64,000 bases of DNA from a bacterium (lineage in GTDB: Bacteria; Myxococcota_A; Bradymonadia; UBA7976; UBA1532), in NCBI GenBank assembly GCA_030427205.1, contig JAUHXC010000004.1, positions 124,001 through 188,000 on the forward strand, given 5' to 3'. The position numbers were made by a program, and so were the translations under genes. Each line of letters starts with the position of its first letter. Position 1 is the stretch's first letter. Below are positions 15,013-24,174 of this stretch, piece after piece. The notes under the pieces are model-generated. The model saw nothing but the letters and a program-made list of their open reading frames with translations. It searched no databases and had not been told where the DNA came from.

Positions 15013-18000
15013 ATGTCTGAGCACGATACGGACATCCTGCGCACGCTGAGACGGGCCATCGACGCGCTGCCGGACGTGGTCTACGTCCTCGATCCCCACG
15101 GGGCGGTGGTGCATCTGGGGGCCGCCGCCGAGCGGCTGTACGGCAAGTCGGTGGCGGCGCTGATCGCCCGCGGCGGCGACTTCAGGCTCGACTGCATCGA
15201 TCCCACCGACCGCCCGCGGGTGGCGGCGGCCTACAAGAGGCTGAAGAACGGGCGCCGGCTCGAGCTGACCTACGCGATCCATCGGGCCGACGGGGTGGTC
15301 GGCGTCGTGCGCGAGCGCGTGAGCCGCAAGGACGACCGGGTCCAGGGGGTGATCACCGCGGTGCGGGCCGACGCGCAGCTCAACCTGCCGCTGGCGGTGC
15401 GCGACGCGATGGAGAGCAGCCCGCAGTTCTTCGCGATGCTCGACTGGAGCGGCCGCTTCCGCTGGGTCAGCGGCGCCTTCGAACGGGAGCTGGGTCTCGA
15501 GCCGGCGCGGCTGATCGGCGCTCACTATCGCGACGTCGTGCACCCCGAAGACCGCGCCGTGCTCGAAGCGGAGGAGGTCGAGGATCGCGACGCGCCGCCG
15601 TCCACCCGCTACGTCGAGTGCCGGATCAGCACGGGCGAGGGCGGCTGGCGCTGGCTTGCCTGGGTCGTGCTGCCGTGGGCCCAGCGCGGCCGGGCGTATC
15701 TGCTCGGCTTCGACATCGACGGGCGCAAGCAGGCGGCGAAGGCGCTCGAACGGGCCGAAGCGGCGCGCCTGGCCACCTACGACGGGCTGTGGGACGTCGA
15801 CCTGATCACCGGGGACATCCACTGCAACAGCCGGCTGTACGCCATGCTGGGCTATGGCGACGGCGAGATCGAGCTGCGCTACGACAACTGGCTGAACCTG
15901 GTGCACGAGGGCGATCGGGAGCGGGTCGGCGCCGCCTTCGAGGAGCATCTGTGGGGCGACGCGCCGATGTATCAGCTCGAGCACCGGCTGCTGCGCAAGG
16001 ACGGCAGCGTCTTCTGGGTGCTGGCCCGCGGCCAGGTGGTGCTGCGCGAGGGCGGCTTCACCCCGAGCCGCATGGTGGGCTCGTACACCGACATCACCGA
16101 GCGCAAGCTGGTCGAAGGCGCGCTGGTGCAGAGCGAGGAGCGGGCCCGCTGCATCGTCGAGGCGGTGACGGTGCCGATGGTGATCACCCGCCTCGCCGAC
16201 GGGCGGGTCATCTTCGCCAATGACTATGCCCGCCCGCGGTTTCCGGCCGACGAGCGGGGTGACTTCTACGCGCAGACCGCCCAGCGCGCCGCCTTCGTCG
16301 CCGCCCTCGAGGCGCAGGGGCGGGTGGCCGAGTTCGAGATGTGCTTCCCCGGGTCGGACGGCGCGCGCTGGTACATCGCCGCCGCCAGCCTGATCGACTT
16401 CGACGGCGAGCCGGCGGTGCTGGCGACGTTCTCCGACATCACCCAGCGCCGCCGGGCCGAAGAAGCCATCCGCGAGCGCAACGAGACGCTCGATCTCATC
16501 CTGCGCACCGCCAGCGATGGCATCTGGGATTGGGATCTGCGCACCGACGACGTGCAGTACAGCGCCCGTTGGAAGGCCATGCTGGGCTACGCGCCCGACG
16601 AGCTGGCCGACCGGGCCGAGACGTGGCGCGCGCTGATCCACCCCGAGGACCGCGCGGTGGCCGAGCAGCGCCTCGAAGACCACCTGCAGCGCCAGATCCC
16701 CTTCGAGCATACGTCGCGCTACATGCACAAGGACGGCGCGCTGCGTTGGATCGTCGTGCGCGGGCACGCCCTGCGCGACGACGCGGGCAAGCCGCTGCGC
16801 ATCGTCGGCAACCACACCGACATCACCGAGCAGATGCGGGCTCGCGACGAGCGCCGGCGCATGGAGAGCCGGCTGCAGAACGCCCAGCGGCTCGAGAGCA
16901 TGGGCATCATGGCCAAGGGCGTCGCCCACGACTTCAACAACCTGCTGATGGCGATCCTGGGCAACGCCGAGCTGGGTCTGCTCGAGGCCGAGGACGGCAG
17001 CGAGGTGGCCCAGGTGCTCGGCGAGATCGGCAGCGCGGCCCGCCAGGCCAACGAGCTGTGCAATCAGCTGCTGGCCTATGCCGGTGAGGGGCAGCTGACG
17101 CTCAATCCGCTCGACGTCGGCGCGGTGGTGCGCGACATGCGCCCGCTGCTCGAAGCCAGCATCTCGCGCAAGGTGCATATCGACCTGGACTGCGAGCACG
17201 AGCTGCCGGCGATCCGCGGCGACGCTGCCCGGCTGCGGCAGGTCGTGGCCAACGTGGTGCTCAACGCGAGCGACGCGCTCGGCGGGCTGCCGGGCACCGT
17301 GCGCATCTCGACCGGCATGACCGACCTCAGCGTCGAGATCGGCGGCGAGGGGCGCATGCTCGTCGATCCGCTGCCCGCCGAGCTGTATGTCTACGTCGAG
17401 ATCGAAGACGACGGCGGCGGCATCGAGCCCGAGGTGCTCGATCGCATCTTCGACCCGTTCTTCACCACCCACGAGGGCGCCGGCCGAGGCCTGGGGCTGG
17501 CCGCGGCGCTGGGCATCATGCGCCGTCACGGCGGCAGCATCGAGGTCGAGAGCACCGTTGGCGAAGGGTCGATCTTCCGGCTGCTCTTCCCCATCGTGCA
17601 CGACGCCGGGCGGCTGCGGCGCAACGAGACCCGACCGCCCGCCGGGCCGGTGCACGACGATTTCAAAGGCGAGGGGTTGGTCCTCTTCGTCGATGATCGC
17701 TCGTCGCTGCGCGACGTGGCCCACAAGTGGCTGGCATCGGGCGGATTCGAGACCGCGCTCGCCGAGGATGGCCAGGAGGCGGTGCAGCTCTTCGAGCGGT
17801 TGAGCGATCAGGTGCGGGTCGTGGCCCTCGATCTGACGATGCCTCAGCTCGACGGCCCGGAGGTGCTGGGCATCATGCGTCGCCGACACCCGGGCATCCC
17901 CGCGCTGTTGATGAGCGGCTTCGCCGATCCCGACGCCATCCGCCCGCTCGCCGAGGACGGGCCGGTGGAGTTCTTGCCCAAGCCGTTCACCCGGGCCCAG

Positions 18001-18048
18001 CTGATGGGCGCGCTGGAGCGGCTGCTGGGCACGATCACCGACAATTGA
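15013..18048 (+). CDS. Soluble multi-PAS hybrid histidine kinase with receiver domain
   Basis: A 1011-residue protein with no transmembrane segment. About five PAS domains follow one another (roughly 10-115, 130-235, 250-365, 375-480, 490-605), several closing with SYTDITERK-type PAC ends. The dimerisation/phosphoacceptor helix has His639 (GVAHDFNNLLM). The ATPase domain shows an N-box VANVVLNASDA, G1 EIEDDGGGIEPE and G2 GRGLGLAAALG. A C-terminal receiver has Asp894/895, the phosphoacceptor Asp940 (ALDLTMP) and Lys990 (LPKPF). It should sense cytoplasmic redox/ligand cues and pass phosphate internally. No output regulator is adjacent. Confidence 0.92.
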   Translation: MSEHDTDILRTLRRAIDALPDVVYVLDPHGAVVHLGAAAERLYGKSVAALIARGGDFRLDCIDPTDRPRVAAAYKRLKNGRRLELTYAIHRADGVVGVVRERVSRKDDRVQGVITAVRADAQLNLPLAVRDAMESSPQFFAMLDWSGRFRWVSGAFERELGLEPARLIGAHYRDVVHPEDRAVLEAEEVEDRDAPPSTRYVECRISTGEGGWRWLAWVVLPWAQRGRAYLLGFDIDGRKQAAKALERAEAARLATYDGLWDVDLITGDIHCNSRLYAMLGYGDGEIELRYDNWLNLVHEGDRERVGAAFEEHLWGDAPMYQLEHRLLRKDGSVFWVLARGQVVLREGGFTPSRMVGSYTDITERKLVEGALVQSEERARCIVEAVTVPMVITRLADGRVIFANDYARPRFPADERGDFYAQTAQRAAFVAALEAQGRVAEFEMCFPGSDGARWYIAAASLIDFDGEPAVLATFSDITQRRRAEEAIRERNETLDLILRTASDGIWDWDLRTDDVQYSARWKAMLGYAPDELADRAETWRALIHPEDRAVAEQRLEDHLQRQIPFEHTSRYMHKDGALRWIVVRGHALRDDAGKPLRIVGNHTDITEQMRARDERRRMESRLQNAQRLESMGIMAKGVAHDFNNLLMAILGNAELGLLEAEDGSEVAQVLGEIGSAARQANELCNQLLAYAGEGQLTLNPLDVGAVVRDMRPLLEASISRKVHIDLDCEHELPAIRGDAARLRQVVANVVLNASDALGGLPGTVRISTGMTDLSVEIGGEGRMLVDPLPAELYVYVEIEDDGGGIEPEVLDRIFDPFFTTHEGAGRGLGLAAALGIMRRHGGSIEVESTVGEGSIFRLLFPIVHDAGRLRRNETRPPAGPVHDDFKGEGLVLFVDDRSSLRDVAHKWLASGGFETALAEDGQEAVQLFERLSDQVRVVALDLTMPQLDGPEVLGIMRRRHPGIPALLMSGFADPDAIRPLAEDGPVEFLPKPFTRAQLMGALERLLGTITDN

Positions 18049-18294
18049 GGCCGGGCGGACGTCCTCGAGACCGGCCACGGCCTGTGCACTTCGAACATAT
18101 GCCTGGCACCTGTCTGGTCGTCACGCGTCTGACGGTATTTCTGGCGAATTTCGTGCCTCGCGTGCTGAGATCGTCATGCGTCTGACGGTCATGGGGTCGC
18201 CAGCAGCGGACGATCCGTCACGCCGTGCTTCGTGGGTTCGACCCGGATGGCCGCCTGGACTATCCTGACCGCCGGCATCGGACCGAGGGACGGG
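18049..18294. other. Intergenic region with duplicated operator-like element
   Basis: Two 18-bp direct repeats with one mismatch (CGTCAYGCGTCTGACGGT) lie at 18119-18136 and 18172-18189, 53 bp apart. Each contains the palindromic arms CGTCA-N6-TGACG, i.e. about five helical turns between two dyads. They sit 106-176 bp upstream of the kinase start at 18295 and look like binding sites for a dimeric regulator. Confidence 0.5.
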
Positions 18295-20022
18295 ATGACC
18301 ACTCTGCTGCAATGCCCGGCGTGTCGCGCGAAGGTCGATACGACCGCCCGATTCTGCTCGCAGTGTGGCGCGCGCCAGCCGATGGACGAGGTCACCGCCG
18401 CGGGGTCGGCGCCGCCGCTGCTGACGGCGCCGCCGCCGACGCCCTCCCGCTTCCTGCCGTCGGGGCTGGTGCTCGGCGACAACTACGTCATCGAAGAGGT
18501 GGTCGGCGAGGGCGGCATGGGCGTGGTCTACCGGGCCCGCGATCGGGCGCTCGATCGGGTGGTCGCGCTCAAGTCCCTGCACCTCAACCTGCTCGGCGAC
18601 GCCGAGGTGCGGCGGCGGTTCGTGCGCGAGGCCCGGGTCATGACCCGATGGAGCCACCCGCACATCGCCGCGGTGTACGACTTCGTCGAGACCGCCGACG
18701 TGTTGGCGCTGGTGATGGAGTACATCGAGGGCGAGACGCTGCTCGATCACCTCGAGCGCTGGCGCGGGCGGGTGCCGGTCTCCGAGCTGCTGCCGTTGAT
18801 GCGGCCGGTGTTCGAGGCGATGGCCTGCGCGCACGCCGAGGGGGTGGTGCATCGCGATCTCAAGCCGGAGAACATCCTGCTCGATCGCCGCGGCCAGCGG
18901 CTGTGGCCCAAGGTGGTCGACTTCGGCATCGCGAAGATCCTCGAAGGCACCGCCTATACCGTCAGCGGCGCGCTGTTGGGCACCTGGCGCTACATCTCGC
19001 CGGAGCAGGCGCGCACCCCGCATCTGGTCGATCATCGCGCCGACATCTACAGCCTGGGGGTGACGCTCTATCACCTCATCGAGGGGCGCCTGCCGTTCGA
19101 GCACGACAACCCGTATGCCATGCTGATGGACCACGTCAGCACGCCGCCGCCGCCCATCCGCCGGACGGATGTATCGCCCGCGCTCAAGCGCCTGGTGCTG
19201 GAGTGCATGGCCAAGGAGCCAGCGGCCCGCCCACCGGATTGCGAGGCGTTGAGCCGGCGACTGGCCGCCGCGGTCGAGGCCGAGGCGCCGTCGATGCTCG
19301 ACGTCGGCGGCATGACCATGGATCTGCCGGCGGTCGCGCCCAGAGGCGACGACGGCGCGACCCTGGTGGCCATCGCCGCCGGCGAGTTCGCGATGGGGCG
19401 CGGTCGGCGGTCGGTCTGGCTCGATGCCTATGCGATCGATCAGACGCCGGTCACCAACCGCCGCTTCGCGATCTTCATGGAGGCGACCGGCTATCGGCCG
19501 GATGTTCCCAAGGGCTTCCTGCGTCACTGGCGGGGCGGGGTCTGCCCCGAGGCGCTGCTCGACCATCCGGTGGTGCATGTGTCCTGGCACGACGCCCGGG
19601 CCTACGCGGCGTGGGTCGGTCGCCAGCTGCCCACCGAGGCGCAGTGGGAGAAGGCCGCCCGCGGCGCCGATGGGCGCAAGTATCCCTGGGGGCGCACGTC
19701 GCCGACCGCCGAGCACGCGCGCTTCGGGGGCCGGCTCTCGGGCACGGCGCCGGTGGGGCAGCATCCGGCCGGTGCGTCGCCTTTCGGCGTGCTCGACATG
19801 GCGGGCAACGTCTGGGAGTGGTGCCTCGACGTGGATGATCCCGAGTTCTATACCCACGGCCCGGCGCGCAACCCGTATCGCACCGGGCCGCCGTCGCGGG
19901 CGGCGTCGGTGGTGCGTGGGGGCAGCTGGGCCTTTGGCGCCCGCACCCTGCTCACGTGGGCCCGCCGGGGTTTCCCGCCCGATACCCGGCTCGACGGCGT
20001 AGGCTTCCGCTGCGTGGGCTGA
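18295..20022 (+). CDS. Ser/Thr protein kinase with N-terminal zinc ribbon and C-terminal SUMF1/FGE-like domain
   Basis: A 575-residue protein. A zinc ribbon comes first (Cys7, Cys10, Cys21, Cys24), then a Pro-rich linker, then a Hanks-type kinase (about 63-330). The kinase has the Gly loop GEGGMGVVY, Lys93, catalytic HRDLKPEN (Asp188) and DFG Asp209. A formylglycine-generating-enzyme-like domain covers about 360-575 (IDQTPVTNRRF, HDARAYAAWVG, GNVWEWCLD, VVRGGSWAFGARTLLTWARRG). The two catalytic cysteines expected after GGSW in true FGE are absent, so this part is probably a binding module. No membrane segment. The ATG at 18295 is preferred over a GTG at 18232 because the zinc ribbon begins at once. 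Confidence 0.92.
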   Translation: MTTLLQCPACRAKVDTTARFCSQCGARQPMDEVTAAGSAPPLLTAPPPTPSRFLPSGLVLGDNYVIEEVVGEGGMGVVYRARDRALDRVVALKSLHLNLLGDAEVRRRFVREARVMTRWSHPHIAAVYDFVETADVLALVMEYIEGETLLDHLERWRGRVPVSELLPLMRPVFEAMACAHAEGVVHRDLKPENILLDRRGQRLWPKVVDFGIAKILEGTAYTVSGALLGTWRYISPEQARTPHLVDHRADIYSLGVTLYHLIEGRLPFEHDNPYAMLMDHVSTPPPPIRRTDVSPALKRLVLECMAKEPAARPPDCEALSRRLAAAVEAEAPSMLDVGGMTMDLPAVAPRGDDGATLVAIAAGEFAMGRGRRSVWLDAYAIDQTPVTNRRFAIFMEATGYRPDVPKGFLRHWRGGVCPEALLDHPVVHVSWHDARAYAAWVGRQLPTEAQWEKAARGADGRKYPWGRTSPTAEHARFGGRLSGTAPVGQHPAGASPFGVLDMAGNVWEWCLDVDDPEFYTHGPARNPYRTGPPSRAASVVRGGSWAFGARTLLTWARRGFPPDTRLDGVGFRCVG

Positions 20023-20040
20023 TGGGCGATCGCCGGGGGC

Positions 20041-20739
20041 TCAAGCCGCGCCGCGCGGACCCTCCGGGCTGACCGCCAGCGTATAGCAGCGCACCGCGGC
20101 GAACCGCGGCAGCTCGGGCAGGGGGATCGCAGCCAGGGCCTTCGACGCCGGTCCGTCGAGGCGGCCGTTCACCCGGACCTGCGCCGCGCCCGGACCGATA
20201 GACAGCCGGATGCCATTGAGGGCCGGGCGATCGAAGGCCCGGAGCAGCGGGTCGGCGATGCGGCTCAGCAGCGGCGCGGTCAGGGCCCAGTCCTGCAGCA
20301 GCGCGGCCGCCCGCGGCGGCCCGAACGCCAGCAGCGGGCCGCGAAGGATGTGCCAGCCGGGCAGGCCGAGCGGATGGGTACCCGAGCACCGCGCCGCGAA
20401 CTCGCCCCGCCCGCTCAACAGCTCGCGGATGACCGGCCAGGTGCCGGTCATCCACCCGTCGACCGCCGCTTCGATCCGGGCGCGGGTCTGCTCGCCGGCG
20501 GCGGCCGCGCAGTCCCAGAGCACCGGGGCCTCGCTGCGCTTGCGATCGAGGATGAAGCCGATGTCGACGTGGCCCGCCTCGGTGCCCTCGTGCTCGACGA
20601 CGCCGATGGCGGTCGTGCCCGGTCCGATGATGTGGCTGCCCTCGGCGCGCCAGCGGCCGACGCTGTCGTCGAGGCGCTCGGCGATCAGCGTGGCGGCCAG
20701 GGCGCATTGCGCTTCGCGGGTCATCGACTCGGCAGCCAT
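20041..20739 (-). CDS. Hypothetical protein, possibly DUF6348-like
   Basis: A 232-residue cytoplasmic protein with no signal or membrane segment. It opens with a helix (CALAATLIAERL) and contains WRAEGSHIIGPGTTAIGV, then GHVDIGFILD and WHILRGPLLAFGP. The pattern vaguely recalls the uncharacterised DUF6348 family, but I cannot confirm that from memory. It is the last gene of the minus-strand desulfurase-thiI-DUF4846 operon, starting 4 bp after the DUF4846 stop; a second in-frame ATG lies five codons in. Convergent with the kinase gene (18-bp gap). Function unknown. Confidence 0.65.
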   Translation of the reverse strand: MAAESMTREAQCALAATLIAERLDDSVGRWRAEGSHIIGPGTTAIGVVEHEGTEAGHVDIGFILDRKRSEAPVLWDCAAAAGEQTRARIEAAVDGWMTGTWPVIRELLSGRGEFAARCSGTHPLGLPGWHILRGPLLAFGPPRAAALLQDWALTAPLLSRIADPLLRAFDRPALNGIRLSIGPGAAQVRVNGRLDGPASKALAAIPLPELPRFAAVRCYTLAVSPEGPRGAA

Positions 20740-20743
20740 CGGA

Positions 20744-21745
20744 TCACTCGAACCGGCGGGCCTGGGCCCGGCCGAAGGGCTGGGGCCACGACGGGGTCTG
20801 CATCGGGCCGTCGCCCGGCGCGGGCAGGGTGAACCAGACGCCGTCGAGCGCGCCGGGCATCTGCAGGACGTGCAGGTCTTCGGCAGGCATGAAGCCTTGT
20901 CCCACCAGCGCGATCCGCCGACCGTCGGTGTGTTCGGCGATGTCGAGCACCACCACCGCGTGGCCCGGACCGCCGGGATGCACCAGGAAGTCACCCGCCG
21001 CGAATGGGCGATCGCCGAGCGGCTTGCTGTCATGGCGCAGTGATTGGGTGCCCGCGTAGCGGAAGAGATGGGTCAACCAGCCGCGCCAGCTCTTCCAGGT
21101 ATTACTGCGCGCCCGGCCGCGATAGCGCTCGACCTTCGAGCCGCTGATACGGAAGCGTTCGCCGCGGCGCCAGTCGGCCCACGACGAGCGATCGCCGCTG
21201 GTGAAGTGATAGGCAGTCTTCTCGGCCTGTCCGCGATGCCAGCGATACTCCGCGTGCAGGCGGATGACCGTATCGGCGCATTGCTGCAGGTCGCGGTCGC
21301 CGACGTCGAGCGCGATCACCGCCGCCGAGGGGCGGAAGAGGCGGCGGCCGTCGTAGGCCAGGACGTGCTGCCGATCGGTGCGCACGGGCAGGCCGCGCAG
21401 CCACGCCGCGTAGCTGTTCGGCTCGACCGTGACCCGCGTGAAGCCCGCGGGCGTGGGGAAGCGGCTGTCGAGGCGGACCAGCGGGGGCAGGGGTCCCTCG
21501 GCCGCCATGGCAGCGAGCCATGGGTAGTCATCGGTAACGACCGGCGTCGGGGCAGGGGCGGCGGGTGGTGGTTCAGCCTCGTCGCCGGCCTCGGCGCCAG
21601 GCTCATCGCTGGGCTCGTCGACGGCGGGCGGCGCGGGCTCGGCCGCGGCGGGCGGCGCGATCGACGGGACCTGGGGTTCGCCGGATGTGCAGCCGACCAC
21701 GCCCGCCGCGCACAGCAACAACATCCGCACGATCGAAAGCCTCAT
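20744..21745 (-). CDS. DUF4846 domain lipoprotein
   Basis: A 333-residue lipoprotein (signal ending in VVGC, Cys about 19) with a Pro/Glu/Ala-rich linker to about residue 70. The rest matches DUF4846: a start such as FPTPAGFTRV, SYAAWLRGLPV, the aromatic strand VIRLHAEYRWHRGQ, HFTSGD and a final GDFLVHPGGPGHAVVV. The family is uncharacterised and mostly secreted; the HPG-GHA segment could be a catalytic or metal-binding site, though this is not established. Its ATG overlaps the thiI stop (ATGA at 21742-21745), so it is translated with thiI although the link to tRNA thiolation is unclear. Confidence 0.85.
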   Translation of the reverse strand: MRLSIVRMLLLCAAGVVGCTSGEPQVPSIAPPAAAEPAPPAVDEPSDEPGAEAGDEAEPPPAAPAPTPVVTDDYPWLAAMAAEGPLPPLVRLDSRFPTPAGFTRVTVEPNSYAAWLRGLPVRTDRQHVLAYDGRRLFRPSAAVIALDVGDRDLQQCADTVIRLHAEYRWHRGQAEKTAYHFTSGDRSSWADWRRGERFRISGSKVERYRGRARSNTWKSWRGWLTHLFRYAGTQSLRHDSKPLGDRPFAAGDFLVHPGGPGHAVVVLDIAEHTDGRRIALVGQGFMPAEDLHVLQMPGALDGVWFTLPAPGDGPMQTPSWPQPFGRAQARRFE

Positions 21746-22932
21746 GGCTGCACCTCCACGGTCTCGATGGCATCCAGCGCCGCCTGCACCAACCCGTCGA
21801 TATCGAGCCGGTCTTCCTGACATGCCATCAGGCCCGGCGTGCCGCGGGTGACCGGGTTGTCGGGCAAAAAGAGCGCGCAGCAGTCGTCGTAGGGCAGGAT
21901 CGACGTCTCGTAGGTGCCCAGCGCCCGCGCCAGATCGACCGAGTCCTGCTTGTCGAAGGCGATCAGCGGCCGCAGCACCAGCCGCCGGCAGACCGCGTCG
22001 ACCAGCGTCAGGTTGGGCAGCGTCTGGCTGGCGACCTGACCCAGCATCTCGCCGGTGCACAGCGCGGCGAGCTTGCGGCGCGCGGCGAGGGCGTCGGCGA
22101 TGCGGTACATCATCCGGCGGTAGAGCAGCACCGCCATCCGCCGATCACAGCCGTCGCGGATGGCCACCTGCGCCGCGGTGAACGGCACGACGTGCACCGT
22201 CAGCGCGCCCTGCCGTGCCGCCAGCCGCCGGGCGAGGGCCAGGACCTTGTCGCGGGTGGCCTCGCCGACGAAGGGCGGCGAGTGGAAGTACACCGCCTCG
22301 AGGCGGCAGCCGCGCTTCTGGGCCAACGCGCCGGCCACCGGCGAGTCGATGCCGCCGCTGAGCATCAGCAGCGCCCCGCCAGCCGTGCCCACCGGCAGCC
22401 CGCGGGCCCCCGGGCGGGCGCCGGTCCACAGGTGGGCCCGTCGCGGATCGACCTCGATGTGCAGCGTCCGGTCGGGCGCGGTCAGGTTCACCGCCAGCCC
22501 CGTGGCCTGCTGCACGGCGGCGCCGACGGCGCGGTTGAGGTCGTCGGAGGTGAACGGCAGCGTCTTCTGGGTGCGGCGGCCGTCGATGGCGAAGCTGCCG
22601 GTCGCGCCGACCCAGCGCTCGGCCACCAGCGTCCGTGACGCGGCGATGATCGCCTCGAGATCAGGCTCGGTGCGCTCGACCCGCGCGATGTCGACCAGCC
22701 CGGGGATGTCGGCGCAGATGTCGAAGGCCTCGGCCACGTCGGCCGGCCGCCCCACCGAGATGTAGAGCCGCCCGCGGCCGGCCATGACCTGCACGTGACG
22801 CAGGCGGGCCGACAGCGCCGCTTGCAGGTTGTTGTGCAGCACGTCGACGAAGTGCGGGCGGTTGCGGCCCTTGAGCCACAACTCGCCGATGCGCCCCATC
22901 AGCAGCGTCTCGTCGGGCCCGCCCGCGCTCAC
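21742..22932 (-). CDS. thiI: tRNA 4-thiouridine synthase ThiI (no rhodanese domain)
   Basis: A 396-residue enzyme. An N-terminal ferredoxin-like/THUMP module (about 10-165, opening ETLLMGRIGELWLKGRNR) binds tRNA. The ATP pyrophosphatase domain carries the PP-loop LSGGIDSPVA. It adenylates U8 and inserts sulfur to make s4U. The conserved DDCCALFLP near the C-terminus retains the family cysteine, but the C-terminal rhodanese domain of the E. coli enzyme is absent, as in many bacteria. The GTG start overlaps the stop of the upstream cysteine desulfurase, the obvious sulfur donor. Confidence 0.92.
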   Translation of the reverse strand: MSAGGPDETLLMGRIGELWLKGRNRPHFVDVLHNNLQAALSARLRHVQVMAGRGRLYISVGRPADVAEAFDICADIPGLVDIARVERTEPDLEAIIAASRTLVAERWVGATGSFAIDGRRTQKTLPFTSDDLNRAVGAAVQQATGLAVNLTAPDRTLHIEVDPRRAHLWTGARPGARGLPVGTAGGALLMLSGGIDSPVAGALAQKRGCRLEAVYFHSPPFVGEATRDKVLALARRLAARQGALTVHVVPFTAAQVAIRDGCDRRMAVLLYRRMMYRIADALAARRKLAALCTGEMLGQVASQTLPNLTLVDAVCRRLVLRPLIAFDKQDSVDLARALGTYETSILPYDDCCALFLPDNPVTRGTPGLMACQEDRLDIDGLVQAALDAIETVEVQP

Positions 22933-24071
22933 CCGCCGCCGCCCATCAGCCGGCGCAGTCGGCCCACCGCGTCGACGAAGCGCTCGGCGGCGGCGTCGAC
23001 CTCGGCGAGCGTCGTGAAGCGGCCGGTCGTCAGCCGGATCCAGGCCCCGTCTTCGGCCCGGTGGCCCAGGGCGGCGAGGGTCGAGCTGAACGCGCCGCGG
23101 CGGCAGGCGCTGCCCGCCGAGGCGCAGACCCCCAGCGCGTCGAGCTGGTTGAGCAAGGGCTCCGAGCGCAGGCCCGGCACGCAGAGGTGAAGGTTGTGGG
23201 GCAGGCGCGCCGGTCCGCACGGCAGGCCCGTCAATCGCACGTCGGGCAGCGCCCCGCGGATGGCGCGCCAGAGGCGGTCGCGGGTGGTCGCCAGATGTTC
23301 CCGCTGCGCCAGGGCCCGCTCGGCGGCGTCGGCGAAGGCCAGGGCCAGCGGCGCCGACTGGGTGCCGCCGCGCCGCCCGCCCTCCTGGCCGCCGCCTTCG
23401 AGCACGGGCTCGATGGGCGCGCGGCTCCACAAGGCGCCGATGCCCCGCGGCCCGTGCAGCTTGTGGGCGGTCACCGCGAGGCAGTCGACGTCGAGCGCGG
23501 CGACGTCGATGGGGATCTTGCCCAGCGCCTGCACCGCGTCGACGACCAGCCGGGCCCGCGGCGCCCGCCGCCGGACGACCGCCGCCAGCGGCGCGATATC
23601 GTTGACCGTGCCGACCTCGTTCTGGGCCAGCATGACCGCGACGATGCGGGTCTCGGGCCCGATGCGGGCGGCGAGCGCCTCGGGGGTCACCCGACCGACG
23701 CGGTCGACCGGCACGCCATCGGTCGTCCAGCCGCGGGTCTGCACCAGCCGCCGCGCGGCCTTGGCTACGCTGCTGTGCTCGACGGCCGACAGCGCGATGT
23801 GACCCGGGCCGCCGGGGGTGCCGAGCAGCGCCAGCCCCAGGGCCTCGGTGCCGCCGCCGGTGAAGATGAGGTGCTTCGCGTCGCCGCCGATCAGCGCGGC
23901 CAGCCGGGCGCGGGCGGTCTCGTGGGCCGCCGCCGCCGCCCGCCCGAGCCGATGGCGCGAAGCGGGGTTGGCGAAGAGGTTCGCCTGCCGGTCGACGAGC
24001 GCGGCCATCACCTCGGGGTCGGGGCGGGTGGTGGCCCCGTTGTCGAGGTAGATCTCCGGGCGGGTCTGCAT
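22929..24071 (-). CDS. Cysteine desulfurase (NifS/IscS-like, ThiI-associated)
   Basis: A 380-residue class V PLP aminotransferase. It opens EIYLDNGATTRPDPEV, has the cofactor-binding EHSSVAKA region, the PLP Lys in TAHKLHGPRGIGALW, and the catalytic Cys in SAGSACRRGAFSS. It converts cysteine to alanine with a persulfide on the enzyme. It is distinct from the IscS at 33751. Its overlap with thiI (GTGA) suggests that it feeds sulfur to tRNA thiolation, like the NifZ/ThiI pair known in Bacillus. The ATG at 24071 is chosen because the conserved strand follows at once. Divergent from an alpha/beta hydrolase gene. Confidence 0.9.
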   Translation of the reverse strand: MQTRPEIYLDNGATTRPDPEVMAALVDRQANLFANPASRHRLGRAAAAAHETARARLAALIGGDAKHLIFTGGGTEALGLALLGTPGGPGHIALSAVEHSSVAKAARRLVQTRGWTTDGVPVDRVGRVTPEALAARIGPETRIVAVMLAQNEVGTVNDIAPLAAVVRRRAPRARLVVDAVQALGKIPIDVAALDVDCLAVTAHKLHGPRGIGALWSRAPIEPVLEGGGQEGGRRGGTQSAPLALAFADAAERALAQREHLATTRDRLWRAIRGALPDVRLTGLPCGPARLPHNLHLCVPGLRSEPLLNQLDALGVCASAGSACRRGAFSSTLAALGHRAEDGAWIRLTTGRFTTLAEVDAAAERFVDAVGRLRRLMGGGG

Positions 24072-24174
24072 GGCCCGGCATGATAGGCGATCCACCGGGC
24101 GAAATCAGCGGCCCGCGACGCGCGGGCCGTCGGGGTCATCTCTGACAGCGGATACACCGACCCACGGAGCCTCC

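Noticed and set aside
14608..18078. A 1156-codon antisense frame over the hybrid kinase gene
   Set aside because: The kinase on the plus strand has complete PAS/HisKA/ATPase/receiver motifs; the antisense product is low-complexity and motif-free.
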